DNA from: Nansenia antarctica
Taxonomy: Eukaryota; Chordata; Actinopteri; Argentiniformes; Microstomatidae
Assembly: GCA_963989245.1 (NCBI GenBank)
Contig: OZ022344.1
Span: forward strand, 66,309,359 to 66,373,358
Direction of reading: 5' to 3'
DNA length: 64,000 bases
Shown: in pieces, positions 35,213 through 50,738 of the stretch
How the letters are laid out: the number at the start of each line of letters is the position of its first letter
Numbering within the stretch: position 1 is the first letter of the stretch
Translations under genes and position numbers: made by a program
Notes under the pieces: model-generated
Databases searched by the model: none
What the model was told of the DNA's origin: nothing
Seen by the model: only the letters and a program-made list of their open reading frames with translations

Positions 35213-35854
35213 CGCAACCCTTCAACCCTGGACGCGAAATGCATTTTGGGAAATAGGACCCGAGCTAGTGTCCATCGTAACTGACTTAAATTTTCCCGGA
35301 TGTAATTGCTCACATACTACATTTCTCGCATACTCAAATCTCGCATACTGTACAGTGTGAACGCACTACATACTCAAAATCTACGTCATATCTAGTATGA
35401 GTAGTATGCTAGTACGCTATTCCGAACACAGCCATAGACACCTAGTGCACTGGAGTGGAACCATTTGGCAGCCATCTTCATGGTCCTGGCAGGATGGTTA
35501 ACTGACGTTTAGCTAAGAGAGTTGGACTATGCTTGCCTGGCAGACTGACAGCGATCACACCCCTGACAAATGTTAACGTAAATATTGAACGTATTGTTCT
35601 TCTCTTTTCAATGTTCTAGAATCTAGTGCAGCCTCTAGTGTGTCGTCCACACAACGTCCAGTCTGACAGATCTCCAAGGTTGTCAACATGACAGAGGCAG
35701 AGGGGGCGTGGCCTATCTATAAAATAAATGTCTAACTTTTAACATGCTGTGAATAATTGTCAGACAATTAGATAATGTTGAATAAGAGGGAAGGAAACAA
35801 TGTAATTCTCTTACAAACGTTGGCCATTAAAATGTCACACACACACTCACATGC

Positions 35855-36012
35855 ATGATTTTCATGCTGCAGGAAAAAACTTAAAGGATTACCAAAGCGA
35901 AAATCTGATTTGAAATTTTATGATAATTTGATTGGTGATGTGATGTGGGACTCACTCAGCAAGGTCTATGCAGGGTTCAACAGTACCAGTTGTCTGCTGG
36001 TGCAGGCAGGAC
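35855..36012 (-). pseudogene. Left remainder of the duplicated NLR 3' flank
   Basis: The segment TGATAATTTGATTGGTGATG through CAGTACCAGTTGTCTGCTGG matches about 11925-12000, the DNA downstream of the intact NLR gene. The match resumes at 43153, after the MULE element, which shows that the element landed inside this duplicate. Confidence 0.8.
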
Positions 36013-36578
36013 GCCTGTATTTGATTCCCAACTAAGTTGGGCGCTCCGCCACGCCCCCAGCGGGCTCCGCCACGCCCAGCGGCCTGCGGGCTCCGCCCCC
36101 CAGGCTGCGCGCCTGCGCAGGCCCTGCGGGCGCAGGCCCTGCGGGCTCCACGCGCCAGGCTGCGCGCCTCTTTCGACGCTGCGCTGCCCTCGCTGATAGA
36201 TGCAATGCCTCGCTGCAAGATGCCTAGCTGCAAGATGTCGACGCAAGACTGCCGCAATGCTGCGCCCGCGTAGGTTTCATTTATCAACGTTTCTAAAGTT
36301 AAAATATGAACTCCATGTGCATTGTGAAAAGTACATATTTGGGTCTTTCATTCGCGATTTTGGTTAGCACGCAGATTTTGGTTAGCATTTTGGTAGCACG
36401 CAGGTCAGTGTGTGCTCAGATGTCAGGGAAAACGTGGAGGAATATCCTCATTTCTAAAGTTAAAATATGAACTCCATGTGCATTGTGAAAAGTACATATT
36501 TGGGTCTTTCATGAAAAGTACATATTTGGGTCTTTCATTCTCGTTTTGAACCTAACACTTCTCCTTGGTCATTTACAG

Positions 36579-41666
<5,088 letters not shown>

Positions 41667-41669
41667 GGA

Positions 41670-41960
41670 ACTGCCCCTCATCCACTACAGAGGCAGGACG
41701 CTACCGTACAGTGCCCCTCATCCACTACAGAGGCAGGACACTACCGTACAGTGCCCCTCATCCACTACAGAGGCAGGACGCTACCGTACAGTGCCCCTCA
41801 TCCACTACAGAGGCAGGACACTACCGTACAGTGCCCCTCATCCACTACAGAGGCAGGACACTACCGTACAGTGCCCCTCATCCACTACAGAGGCAGGACG
41901 CTACCGTACAGTGCCCCTCATCCACTACAGAGGCGCGACACAGTGGATTACAGTGCCCCT
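41670..41960. repeat. 40-bp tandem repeat directly after the MULE stop codon, 7 copies
   Basis: The unit is GTGCCCCTCATCCACTACAG then AGGCAGGACGCTACCGTACA. Copies alternate between GACG and GACA. The array begins four bases after the TGA at 41664-41666, so it would be in the 3' UTR. Confidence 0.95.
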
Positions 41961-42109
41961 CTCTCATCGTTCCTTCGAGGCAGAACATAATTTTATATTA
42001 TTATATTATATATAATATATTATATTTTATAGTTTTATGTATTTATTTATTGAATGTTTTCTGTCTGCCCTACTAAGCTGTTTGACAAAAAAAATTCCCC
42101 ATTGGCGAC

Positions 42110-42463
42110 AATAAAGGTTTTTTCATTCATAATATTTTGGTGCTCCTCTACCCCTTTGTATATATTGAAGACCCAAAGACGGCTCAAAAGGACAGTTTTG
42201 ACTGCCATTGTATTTAATAGGCCTGACAATAAAGGTTTTTTCATTCATAATATTTTGGTGCTCCTCTACCCCTTTGTATATATTGAAGACCCAAAGACGG
42301 CTCAAAAGGACAGTTTTGACTGCCATTGTATTTAATAGGCCTGACAACAAAGGTTTTTTCATTCATAATATTTTGGTGCTCCTCTACCCCTTTGTATATA
42401 TTGAAGACCCAAAGACGGCTCAAAAGGACAGTTTTGACTGCCATTGTATTTAATAGGCCTGCT
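42110..42463. repeat. 118-bp tandem repeat, 3 copies
   Basis: The units run from AAAGGTTTTTTCATTCATAA to TATTTAATAGGCCTGACAAT and are almost identical, implying recent amplification. Each contains AATAAAGG, so each could supply a poly-A signal for the MULE transcript. Confidence 0.95.
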
Positions 42464-43838
42464 ATTGTCAATCTGTTCACTTCAATCTGTTCATATCAAT
42501 AGGCCCTTTTCAATCTGTTCATATCAATAGGCCCTTTTCAATCAGTTCATTTCAGGTTCTAATGTTCATTTTTACAAATATATACAAAACCTGATCTCAC
42601 ATGTTTTATCCTCAAGAGGATACATAGGCAGAACAACTGAAATAAATGAAACTTTAATCGCCTCAAAAACTGCTTAGCTGGTGGGATGGACTCACACTCA
42701 TGGACGCACATTTGCCATGTCTCTCCTGTGATGTTTTTATGCTCTGATATTGTAATTTAATGTAACTTATTGCTCGTCTCGTTAAGAGAGGTCAGGGAAT
42801 ATTTTTTTACAGCTCACTTTTCTGGCCCCTCTGTTGTCCTCTACCTCTGTTTTACTAGTTCTGGTGAATAAATATCTGACAGTGACATATTACGTGGTTG
42901 ATTGAAACGGTAATGTTTAAAATAGCAACGCAGTGCGTGAAAATGTATGCAGTCTGGCAAAATGTATGCCGTTTCGCAGTCGAGCCCGCTGGGAGTCGAG
43001 CCCGCTGCGCGTGCGTCGAGCCCGCTGCGCGTGCGTCGAGCCCGCTGGGGGCGTGGCGGAGCGCCCAACTTAGTTGGGAGCCCGCTGGGGGCGTGGCGAG
43101 CCCGCTGGGGGCGTGGCGGAGCGCCCAACTTAGTTGGGAATCGTTAGCAGGCGTCCAGGACAAGGTCTATGCAGGGTTCAACGGTACCAGTTGTCTGCTG
43201 GTCTACACAACCATAGACACACTGCACATGTGACATCATAGTGAAGACATTGAATACTGCAGCTATTTTCATATCTGAAACACATCAATCAGGATACCTA
43301 CCAGGTGTAACCAGGGATTCTGGGTCTCCATCCATCTTCCTCATCGTAGATGTTTCATGTCAAGTTGTTCAAGGTCTATTTCTATGATAACTGTTCTACT
43401 GTAAAACTCCATGCTGGTTCTAGCATGACAGCTCCACTGCCTGCAGCTGTGTGATTGCTGACTGGTTTCAGGTGGGCTGATCAGGAGCTGTCCATGGTCC
43501 TGCACAGGGCTGCGTTCAGATAGAAATACATCACATAGAACAAGACATGCCACTCTGACAAGTGTAGAGTCATCATGAGGTCACACAATTCTTTGTTTCA
43601 CAAACACTTTATTGATATAGATCATTATCATCATCAATGAAGAAACTTGACTATAGGGCTAGTTCAGGCTAGTAGACTAGTGCTGCCACTATGGCGCCTC
43701 TGTCAGAATGAAAAGGAGGAGGCAGAAGATGATATAGTTATTGTAATAATTACAACTAAAACACAGAGGCACCATCCTCTCTGACCACCAGCCCCAGATC
43801 TCGCTGTCTGTTCATTTGGACTTCACAAGAGCTTCACT

Positions 43839-43841
<3 letters not shown>

Positions 43842-43899
<58 letters not shown>
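43842..43899. repeat. (CA)n microsatellite in the NLR duplicate
   Basis: About 29 CA units. The intact copy has only about nine at 12784-12799. Confidence 0.92.
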
Positions 43900-43901
<2 letters not shown>

Positions 43902-44497
43902 AAATATATGTATATAGAAATATATTCAAAAAATTTACATTGGATAGATAGACAGGTACAGAAATACATGGAAAGTGAATTTCAGAACATGTACATGTTG
44001 TATTGACAGAGGAGGAGAGCTGTCTTCACATCCACTCCCTGCTATCTTACACACAGCTACATAATACAGCATCAGAACTCAAACACACAACTTTACCAAC
44101 TCTTATACACATCCACTCTCTCTCCTCAGGGTCAGAGACTCTGGATCTCAGAGTTCATCACCAGTCTGACTGATAATATAATGATTCATCTGGATTGTTT
44201 CATGATCAGTTGCATTTCCAGAAATAAAATAAAAAGGTAATAAAAGAATATACAGAAAAATCCCACGATTCTATTTTTTAAGTCCACTGCACTTTTTCAC
44301 ATGTTTCACAATGAGCAAATAAACAACTGGTTGTCATCAACTGCTGCAGACAGGATCTGAGGCAGGAGTATAAACCTACACTGACACAGTCCTGAAGACT
44401 TTAGTCAGAGACTCCTCCATCTCACAGGACCTGTACTGCTGCCCTCTAGTGGTCAGAGTGAGACTGACACTACACACAGAGGACACATACCTACGTA

Positions 44498-45238
44498 ATT
44501 CATAGCTTTCAGTCACGTGGTTTCTTCCCTAGCAACCACCAACCTGACGGGCAAAAAGTATCATAGCAACATCGCTCAACATGGCTGCCTACTATTTAGA
44601 CCACCTCACTCATGAAGAACTATCAAGATACACGACGGTGATAGGAGTGGAGGATTGACACCATTCAAATAGTGTTGGATTCCCTGTCTTCTACTCTATC
44701 CGGACACGAATTATTTTCCTAACCCCCGGAGAATCAAAGTTATTGACCTGCAAAGGGTGCCTCCTTGACCGGCTTTTCCCGTGAATAACACCGGTTATGG
44801 AGGTGGTACAAACATAAGACTATTATTGCTAAATTCACCATCAGTATACGGTCATTTTGAGCAACTAACCACCGCGCTGACACCCCGAGAAGATATACTT
44901 TTAATATGAAACTCGATCAACCGGGCGTTCACCGGCTGCTGGACGAAACTCCCAACTCCCGCTGTCAGCGAGGCGAGGGAATATTTATATCCGGGAATTT
45001 GCTCCTTGCTGTGTCCACGGTGATAGGAGTGGTGGATCGACTCCATTCAAATAGTGTTGGATTCCCTGTCTTCTACTCTATCCGGACACGTTGGAATTAT
45101 TTTCCTAACCCACGGGAAATCAAAGTTATTAACCCGCAAAAAGTGGGTTTTGCCCGTGGGTTTTGCCCGCAAAAAGTGCCTTTTGCCCGTCAGGTGGGCG
45201 TTTCCACTATGCTGTGACGTCACATGAAAGCTATGAAT
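44498..45238. mobile_element. 741-bp TIR element, absent from the intact NLR copy
   Basis: ATTCATAGCTTTCA at the left and TGAAAGCTATGAAT at the right are inverted. The equivalent site near 13390 in the intact copy lacks this DNA. Inside, GGATTCCCTGTCTTCTACTC then ATCCGGACACG occurs twice (about 44680 and 45060). The same block, inverted, occurs twice inside the element at 61200-62927. Confidence 0.75.
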
Positions 45239-46490
45239 ACAGCATCATAGCTCAAATACCCAATGTGACTAACTCTTATGTACATACACTGCTGCCCTCT
45301 AGTGGTCAGTGTGGGACTGATGTAACCAGCAGGGCTCAAACTGGGGACCTCTCCCCTGGATGACCCAAGATTCTACCATTAACCCAAGAGGACGTCCTTG
45401 TCGTCCCAGGAAGACATTTGGGCTGACAGGTCTCAGGCAGGGCTACTCATCACAAGAGCTACACTGACACTACACCCTACACCTTACACCCTAGACACTA
45501 CACCCTACACCTTACACCCTAGACACTACACACTACACCCTAGACACTACACCCTAGACACTACACCCTAAACACTACACACTGCACACTACACAATACA
45601 CCCCACCCTACACCCTAAACACTACACCCTAAGCACTGCACACTAGACAACATCTGTACATCCAACATCTCAGATAACACACCACTGTCCAACTGCATGT
45701 GTGTAGGATTGATCTTAGTGGAAAATCATAACCTTTAAGTTTGAGTGTATGAAGCTTGATGTGTTTAAAACTACATCATGTTATGATCCATCATGTTTGA
45801 GCCTTAGGTGTCAGTGTGATCTCCCTTAGACTAGTTTACACAGGGTCGCTGAGCCATAGCGCTTAACCCCAAACCCTGGGTAGAGGGGCTCAGTGAATGT
45901 GGAGTGGAATGTGTTCAGGAGGGTCAGTGTATCAGAGGAGACGCTGTAGAAGGACAGAGTGCCGGCCAGCCAGTCCAGATACACTCCTACTCTGTGTGAG
46001 CCAGAGGAGGGGACAGGTATGACATTTGTCTTATTATTGTGCCAGGCAGTGTAACTGTCAAAGGTGGCAGGGCATTCCAGACTCCAGGACTTGTCATTGT
46101 GTCCCAACAGAAAGTCATCACCGTTCCCTCTCCTTCTGATTCCTTTATGTCACTCCTATAACAGCCCCTCTGCCCAGTCAGACCCTCTCTACACAGCACC
46201 TGTCTACAGCCATTAAATCTCTCTGGGTGATCAGGATATGGCTGCCCTCTCCCCCGTGTCACCTTCCTGTTCTCCTCAGACAGAGAGAGGTTTCTGTGTG
46301 CTGTGTTTTGGGTCCAGTGTGAGCTCACAGGCATCTGATTGAGAGGGCCAAAATAATCATCAAATCAATACAATTGGATAAATTGTCATCTTGTTAAGCC
46401 TAGTTCACATCTATGCAACGCAACACGACGGGTCAATTTTAGAACGTTTAGAACGTCGTTAGAAAAAACTCAGCAACTACTTGCGACCGA

Positions 46491-46665
46491 CAGGTGATGA
46501 GACAGATGGGTGGTGAGAGAGATGGGTGATGAGACAGATGGGTGGTGAGACAGATGAGTGGTGAGACAGATGAGACAGATGGATGGTGAGACAGATGGGT
46601 GGTGAGACGGATGAGACAGATGGGTGATGAGACAGGTGAGACAGATGGGTGATGAGACGCAACGA
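46491..46665. repeat. Minisatellite GAGACAGATGGGTGGT/GAT
   Basis: About ten variable units of 9-16 bp occur. Minus-strand frames through it are repeats of SHHPSVS-like peptides and not genes. Confidence 0.85.
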
Positions 46666-46830
46666 GACACAGACGACACAAACAACGGTTTCCATAACAA
46701 CAAAATAAGTTGTGTTTACCCTGCAAGATAGCTGACAGCGTCAGTGACATGCTGGCAGTAGCACTGATCAATAAACGGTGAAGACGCCGAGCTAGGAAAT
46801 ATGGAGCCGTTTTTGACTTGAGTATGTAGC

Positions 46831-47133
46831 TGTAGTATATTTCTGTAGTATGTATGATCTATGTATGAATATGTGGTATGTTTTAGACACACACACATGC
46901 CAGGGCATGCAGGGACACAGATGACCAGCAGGGACCTTTGGGGGTTGAGCAGGGACACACATGCACGCTGGCCCCTCCCCTCTGGAGGGGAAAGGGGAGA
47001 GAGGGACACAGAGAGCCCTCTTCCCACCCTGATGTCCATGGAGAACGCATGTAATGTATGAATCTGCCTGTAACTAATTAAAGTGTCTTAAACTAACTGT
47101 TCTTTGATTCATAATCAATAAGAATACACGACA
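46831..47133 (+). repeat. 5' LTR of the endogenous retrovirus
   Basis: 303 bp, TGTAGTATAT to ACACGACA. It contains a GC-rich inverted repeat (CCCCTCCCCTCTGGAGGGG) and ATTAAA near 47078 as a possible poly-A signal. The base-by-base reading matches the 3' LTR. Confidence 0.97.
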
Positions 47134-49052
47134 GTAAATGGCGAGCAAGCGACGGAGTTTAATATAACTTAATTTACAGTATTGTGCGGACTCTTCAATT
47201 CGACGAAAAAGGTAGATTTTCTGCAGAAATCTCTCTCTAGTCGATTGGTGTGTTTAAAATAGGCTGTAAATCTCAGATAAGTTATAGTCAAAAGAATCTG
47301 TGTAACGGTAATCTTGTTGGAATAGAAGCAAACTTTTCATAAATCTTTGATGGGTGGGTGGTGAGAGCCGGACTTGGAAGCCCGTTTTTTTGTAAAAAAT
47401 AGTGTTTGATGGTATGTGATTTGTTTGTACGGTATTGGAATATCGTGTGTGTGTTTGTGTAAAATTCGGTGAGGTTGTGTTTATGTGTTGGAGTGTGGGT
47501 GGACTCGGTAGTCTGTTTTATATTGTAGCAGTGGAGAACATGTGGGGCTCTTTTGTCTGTTTGGAAGGACGCCATTGTGTTGCAGTGTACTGTCGGCGGA
47601 GTTTAGACGCCATTTGCATTTAGACGCCATTTGCAGTGTGTCAGAGAGTCCATTCTTAGACGCCATTTGCAGTGTGTCAGAGAGTCCATTCTTAGACGCC
47701 ATTTTTCTTTGTCCTTGGGGAAGGACACGCACAGAGGCCATCTTTGTGAGGGAAGCGTGAACGTAGAATATTTGAATGAGATAAATAGTGGTTTAACTGG
47801 ATTGAAAGATATTGCTGTGTCGTGAAAAGTAGTTGTGTTAAAGAGATTGTTTTAAGCAGGCCCCAATACGGCCGTGGGCTTTCAAGAACAATAAAGCCCT
47901 TCCCTCTTTCTGCTTTGCAAAAAGCGCAGACACACAGTGGAACATTCCTTTAGAAGGGAACCTGAGTTTGATAGATCTCGGTACTCATCTCTTAAAGATA
48001 ACGATAAAACCATACACATAGACTAGTATTGATAGAGAAAAGATAGAGATATGGTGAATTGATCTCGGGGTATTTTAAATAGTTTAGAGTTACGGTTAAA
48101 ACATTCATAGCCTTGGCTAAGAGTTGGCGCATGCGCAATCGATGCGCGTTAGCCGGAGCACAGCTCCATCTGCTGGTCGAAATACGACAATACATTTTAA
48201 AACACTAAATCCTCAGGGAGATACAGCTGAGGTCGATGAAACAGTCCGATACATTAATAAATAGATGGTTAAATGATTGTTCTATATTAAATTACTTTAA
48301 TTAATTTAATTAATTACTTATCAGTTGAATTAATTATTCAGATCATTCATTTTCTGTTTCCCAAAACAATTGATTGATTCCATAAGTTTTAAATCAATGT
48401 ATATGATGATATAGTGAATAATTCTAACTAATCATTTATTCCTTTCAAATAACAAGTCGATTTCCTTACAGATTGTAATGAATAATTAATCATTTTATTC
48501 CTTTCAAATAACAAGTCGATTTCCTTACAGATTGTAATGAATAATTAATCATTTTATTCCTTCCCAATGACAAGTCGATTTCTTTACAGGTTGTGATTAA
48601 TATTTGTAATTTACATCTTTTATTTTAGTTAGGTCATTTCCACAGTGTTTGATTAAGGAATAGCAGAATAGTACATATTTGATAGTTGAGCAGTAAAAGG
48701 GTTTTTGTGGATCGGTGAATACTTAGGTGTTGATCAGCCTTTGTGATTTAATAATTGTGTTGACCAGAACTGTAATTAGTATTGAATGAGTAATTAAGTG
48801 ACACATTCATAAACAATTAGGAAACACATTTAAGTATAAAGTACTTACACAGCTATTAGATTTAAGTTAATACTGCACTGACATACACAAGAGGCAAGTC
48901 TGTTATTCTGAAGTTGCAGGGTTTTTGTGGGGATGGTCAATACAGTTATATTGGACTAGCATTTGTTTAGCAAACAAGACAAAATAAGGTGGGTTGTAAG
49001 AAGCGTACACCTTATCTAATATAGAATATTGTCAGCATATTGAACAAGTAGA
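47134..49052 (+). other. Retroviral leader with tandem repeats
   Basis: The leader starts GTAAATGGCGAGCAAGCGAC. A TGGCGAGC-type primer-binding site a few bases past the LTR is plausible, but the tRNA was not identified. At about 47605-47705, units of 36 bp (GACGCCATTTGCAGTGTGTC) are repeated. At about 48410-48590, three 58-bp units each contain GATTTCCTTACAG, a good splice-acceptor look-alike. No ORF of note is present. At 1.9 kb it is long for a retroviral leader. Confidence 0.7.
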
Positions 49053-50738
49053 ATGGGGTCGAATTCCACGAAGCTGTTAAAAGATATTAGTGAACATCGT
49101 GGAATGTTGGCTACGTTATCCCCTATGGCTGTAGTGGAAAAAATGAATCCTCTTGTTAGGGAAATTAGCAAAATGTCTACGAAATGGAATAGCCGTTGGG
49201 CATACATTGAACAGCCGTGGCCGAAAGAGGGCAGCATTAATTTACAATTAATTGCAACATTGGAAATACTTATCAATGGGCACAAAGCACATCAAAGAGG
49301 AAAGATTAGATCAGAGAAACGCAAGTTAGAGTTAGCTATTTTAGATCTATTTAAGGTAGAGGGACAGAAAATAGCTCAGTGTCCTGCCCCCAGTCCCCCT
49401 CCATATGCTAAGGCACTGGAGGATCATTCCCAGAAGAAGAAGAAGGAGCCAAGGGGAAAAGGGGACGACAGGAGTGACGAGGAAGATGACAGCGAAGATG
49501 GCAGTGCAGACTCAAGTGATGACGACAATGCAGATGGAGGCTACAACTCGCAGGTCAGGAAGATGATAGCCACAGCCGAAAGGAAAGGTGGGAGAAGACG
49601 CCCGGAGAAAGAGGGAGATTGTCACCGAATGTCATCAAATACATTAAAGAACTGTCCAGTGCTGATTCGGGGTAACAAGATGGAATATCATCCGTGGCAT
49701 CATACAGATTTGTCTGAAGTGATCGAGAAACTCCCAGTTCTTCAAGAGGGAGGACATTCGTGGACGCGAGGGGTCGACGTGATACTGACAGGAACGCAGG
49801 TCGCGATGGGAGACCTGAAAAGACTCTTAGCTTTTATTGCAGGATTGGATACAATGCAGGAAATATTGATGAAGGCAGGACTTCATAGATATATCAATAC
49901 ATCAGTTTATGATCCAGAGCTTTTCGCAGCAAACAGAGGCAAACTGTGGAAAGCAATCAGGGAGATCTACCCTACTCACATTCACCCAGACAATATCATT
50001 GTGAAGCCACTGGGGGGGGATGAGAATCCCAGGGGTTATATTGCCCGTATGCACTCTCAATGGAGAAGTGTGACAGGGAAAGACGCTGAAGATAACCCCT
50101 TAGAAAAATCCATAATCAGGGAAAAAATACAAGAAGGGCTTCCTACCCCAGTTAAGGATAAGCTAGCAGAAGTGGTGGGGCTACGACACATGAACAAAGC
50201 TGTTTATATAGACCACGTATCTCATCAAGTTGAGTTATATCGAAAGAACATTCAGATACAGAAGGCACGAGACGAAGAATCCCTCAGAATATTGACTCAT
50301 TTGCAATTGACTGAAAGCGAGAGAAACATAGAGGGAGTGCAGGCTTTAGCCCCACAGCAACAGCCACCTGGAGTGCAGACTGCTACTTACCAGTCCTACT
50401 CACAGGGGCCACAAGGGGGGTATCCTGCTACTTACCAGTCCTACCCACAGGGGCCGCAAGGGGGGTATCCATACCCACAAGGGCCACCAGGGGTACAAGC
50501 GGTTCCATACCAGATGTACACACAGCCTGGCCAAGGACCACCACCAGGGGGATGGACAGCAGCAGGGAAGGAGATGCTAGAGCCATGCCAATGCGACCAG
50601 AATGGACATCTAGCCTGTGCCTGCTGCAACAGGCCCCAGGGGGGCGCAGGGGGGAGCCAAGGAGGAGGATATTGGCCCCCTACTACACCTGCTCCAGGAG
50701 TGATGAACCCTTACGGAGGCCCAGCAGCTGGCCTATAG
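49053..50738 (+). CDS. gag: Retroviral Gag polyprotein, open, 561 aa
   Basis: Structural polyprotein of the endogenous retrovirus. It starts MGSNSTKLL, with Gly2 and following small/polar residues fitting N-myristoylation and membrane targeting. A matrix-like region is followed by a PSPPPYAK segment carrying a PPPY-type late-budding motif (about residues 113-116). Next come a highly charged acidic linker (about 135-165) and a capsid-like region (about 200-420) with the PWHHTDL and LPTPVKDKL motifs seen in gamma-type capsids. A Gln/Gly/Pro/Tyr-rich repeat (YPQGPQGGY) follows, then a Cys-rich tail (CQCDQNGHLACACC, about 512-525) that is not a standard CCHC knuckle. It ends in UAG with the next ORF in the same frame. 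No stops or frameshifts break it. Confidence 0.9.
   Translation: MGSNSTKLLKDISEHRGMLATLSPMAVVEKMNPLVREISKMSTKWNSRWAYIEQPWPKEGSINLQLIATLEILINGHKAHQRGKIRSEKRKLELAILDLFKVEGQKIAQCPAPSPPPYAKALEDHSQKKKKEPRGKGDDRSDEEDDSEDGSADSSDDDNADGGYNSQVRKMIATAERKGGRRRPEKEGDCHRMSSNTLKNCPVLIRGNKMEYHPWHHTDLSEVIEKLPVLQEGGHSWTRGVDVILTGTQVAMGDLKRLLAFIAGLDTMQEILMKAGLHRYINTSVYDPELFAANRGKLWKAIREIYPTHIHPDNIIVKPLGGDENPRGYIARMHSQWRSVTGKDAEDNPLEKSIIREKIQEGLPTPVKDKLAEVVGLRHMNKAVYIDHVSHQVELYRKNIQIQKARDEESLRILTHLQLTESERNIEGVQALAPQQQPPGVQTATYQSYSQGPQGGYPATYQSYPQGPQGGYPYPQGPPGVQAVPYQMYTQPGQGPPPGGWTAAGKEMLEPCQCDQNGHLACACCNRPQGGAGGSQGGGYWPPTTPAPGVMNPYGGPAAGL
50736..50738 (+). promoter_or_regulatory. Candidate UAG readthrough site between gag and pro-pol
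   Basis: GGCCTATAGGGGTGCC places UAG before a G-rich, structured-looking stretch, and the frame stays open to 52457. Gag-Pol readthrough of UAG is established for gammaretroviruses. Whether it works here is untested. Confidence 0.5.

Larger units (their letters stand above)
31253..35437. mobile_element. Composite TIR DNA transposon carrying nested repeats
   Basis: The left end GGCTATGTTCGGAATGGTAT and the right end ATTCCGAACACAGCCATAG are inverted. Subterminal stretches share the motif families of activator-like fish MITEs (CATACTACTCATACTA-type). Between them lie a 761-bp nested element, tandem repeats, a LINE fragment and a small MITE. No transposase remains. Pairing of the two ends as one element is inferred from their sequence and orientation. 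Confidence 0.5.

Noticed and set aside
35945..36287. Ala/Arg/Pro-rich ORFs on both strands
   Set aside because: They arise from the GC-rich subterminal modules of the MULE element, which keep all frames open.
41670..41960. Repeat-peptide ORFs (PLIHYRGRTLPYSA units) as a structural protein gene
   Set aside because: All frames of the 40-bp repeat are open because 40 is not a multiple of three and the unit has few stops. The array lies just after the transposase stop codon, with no start context or domain.
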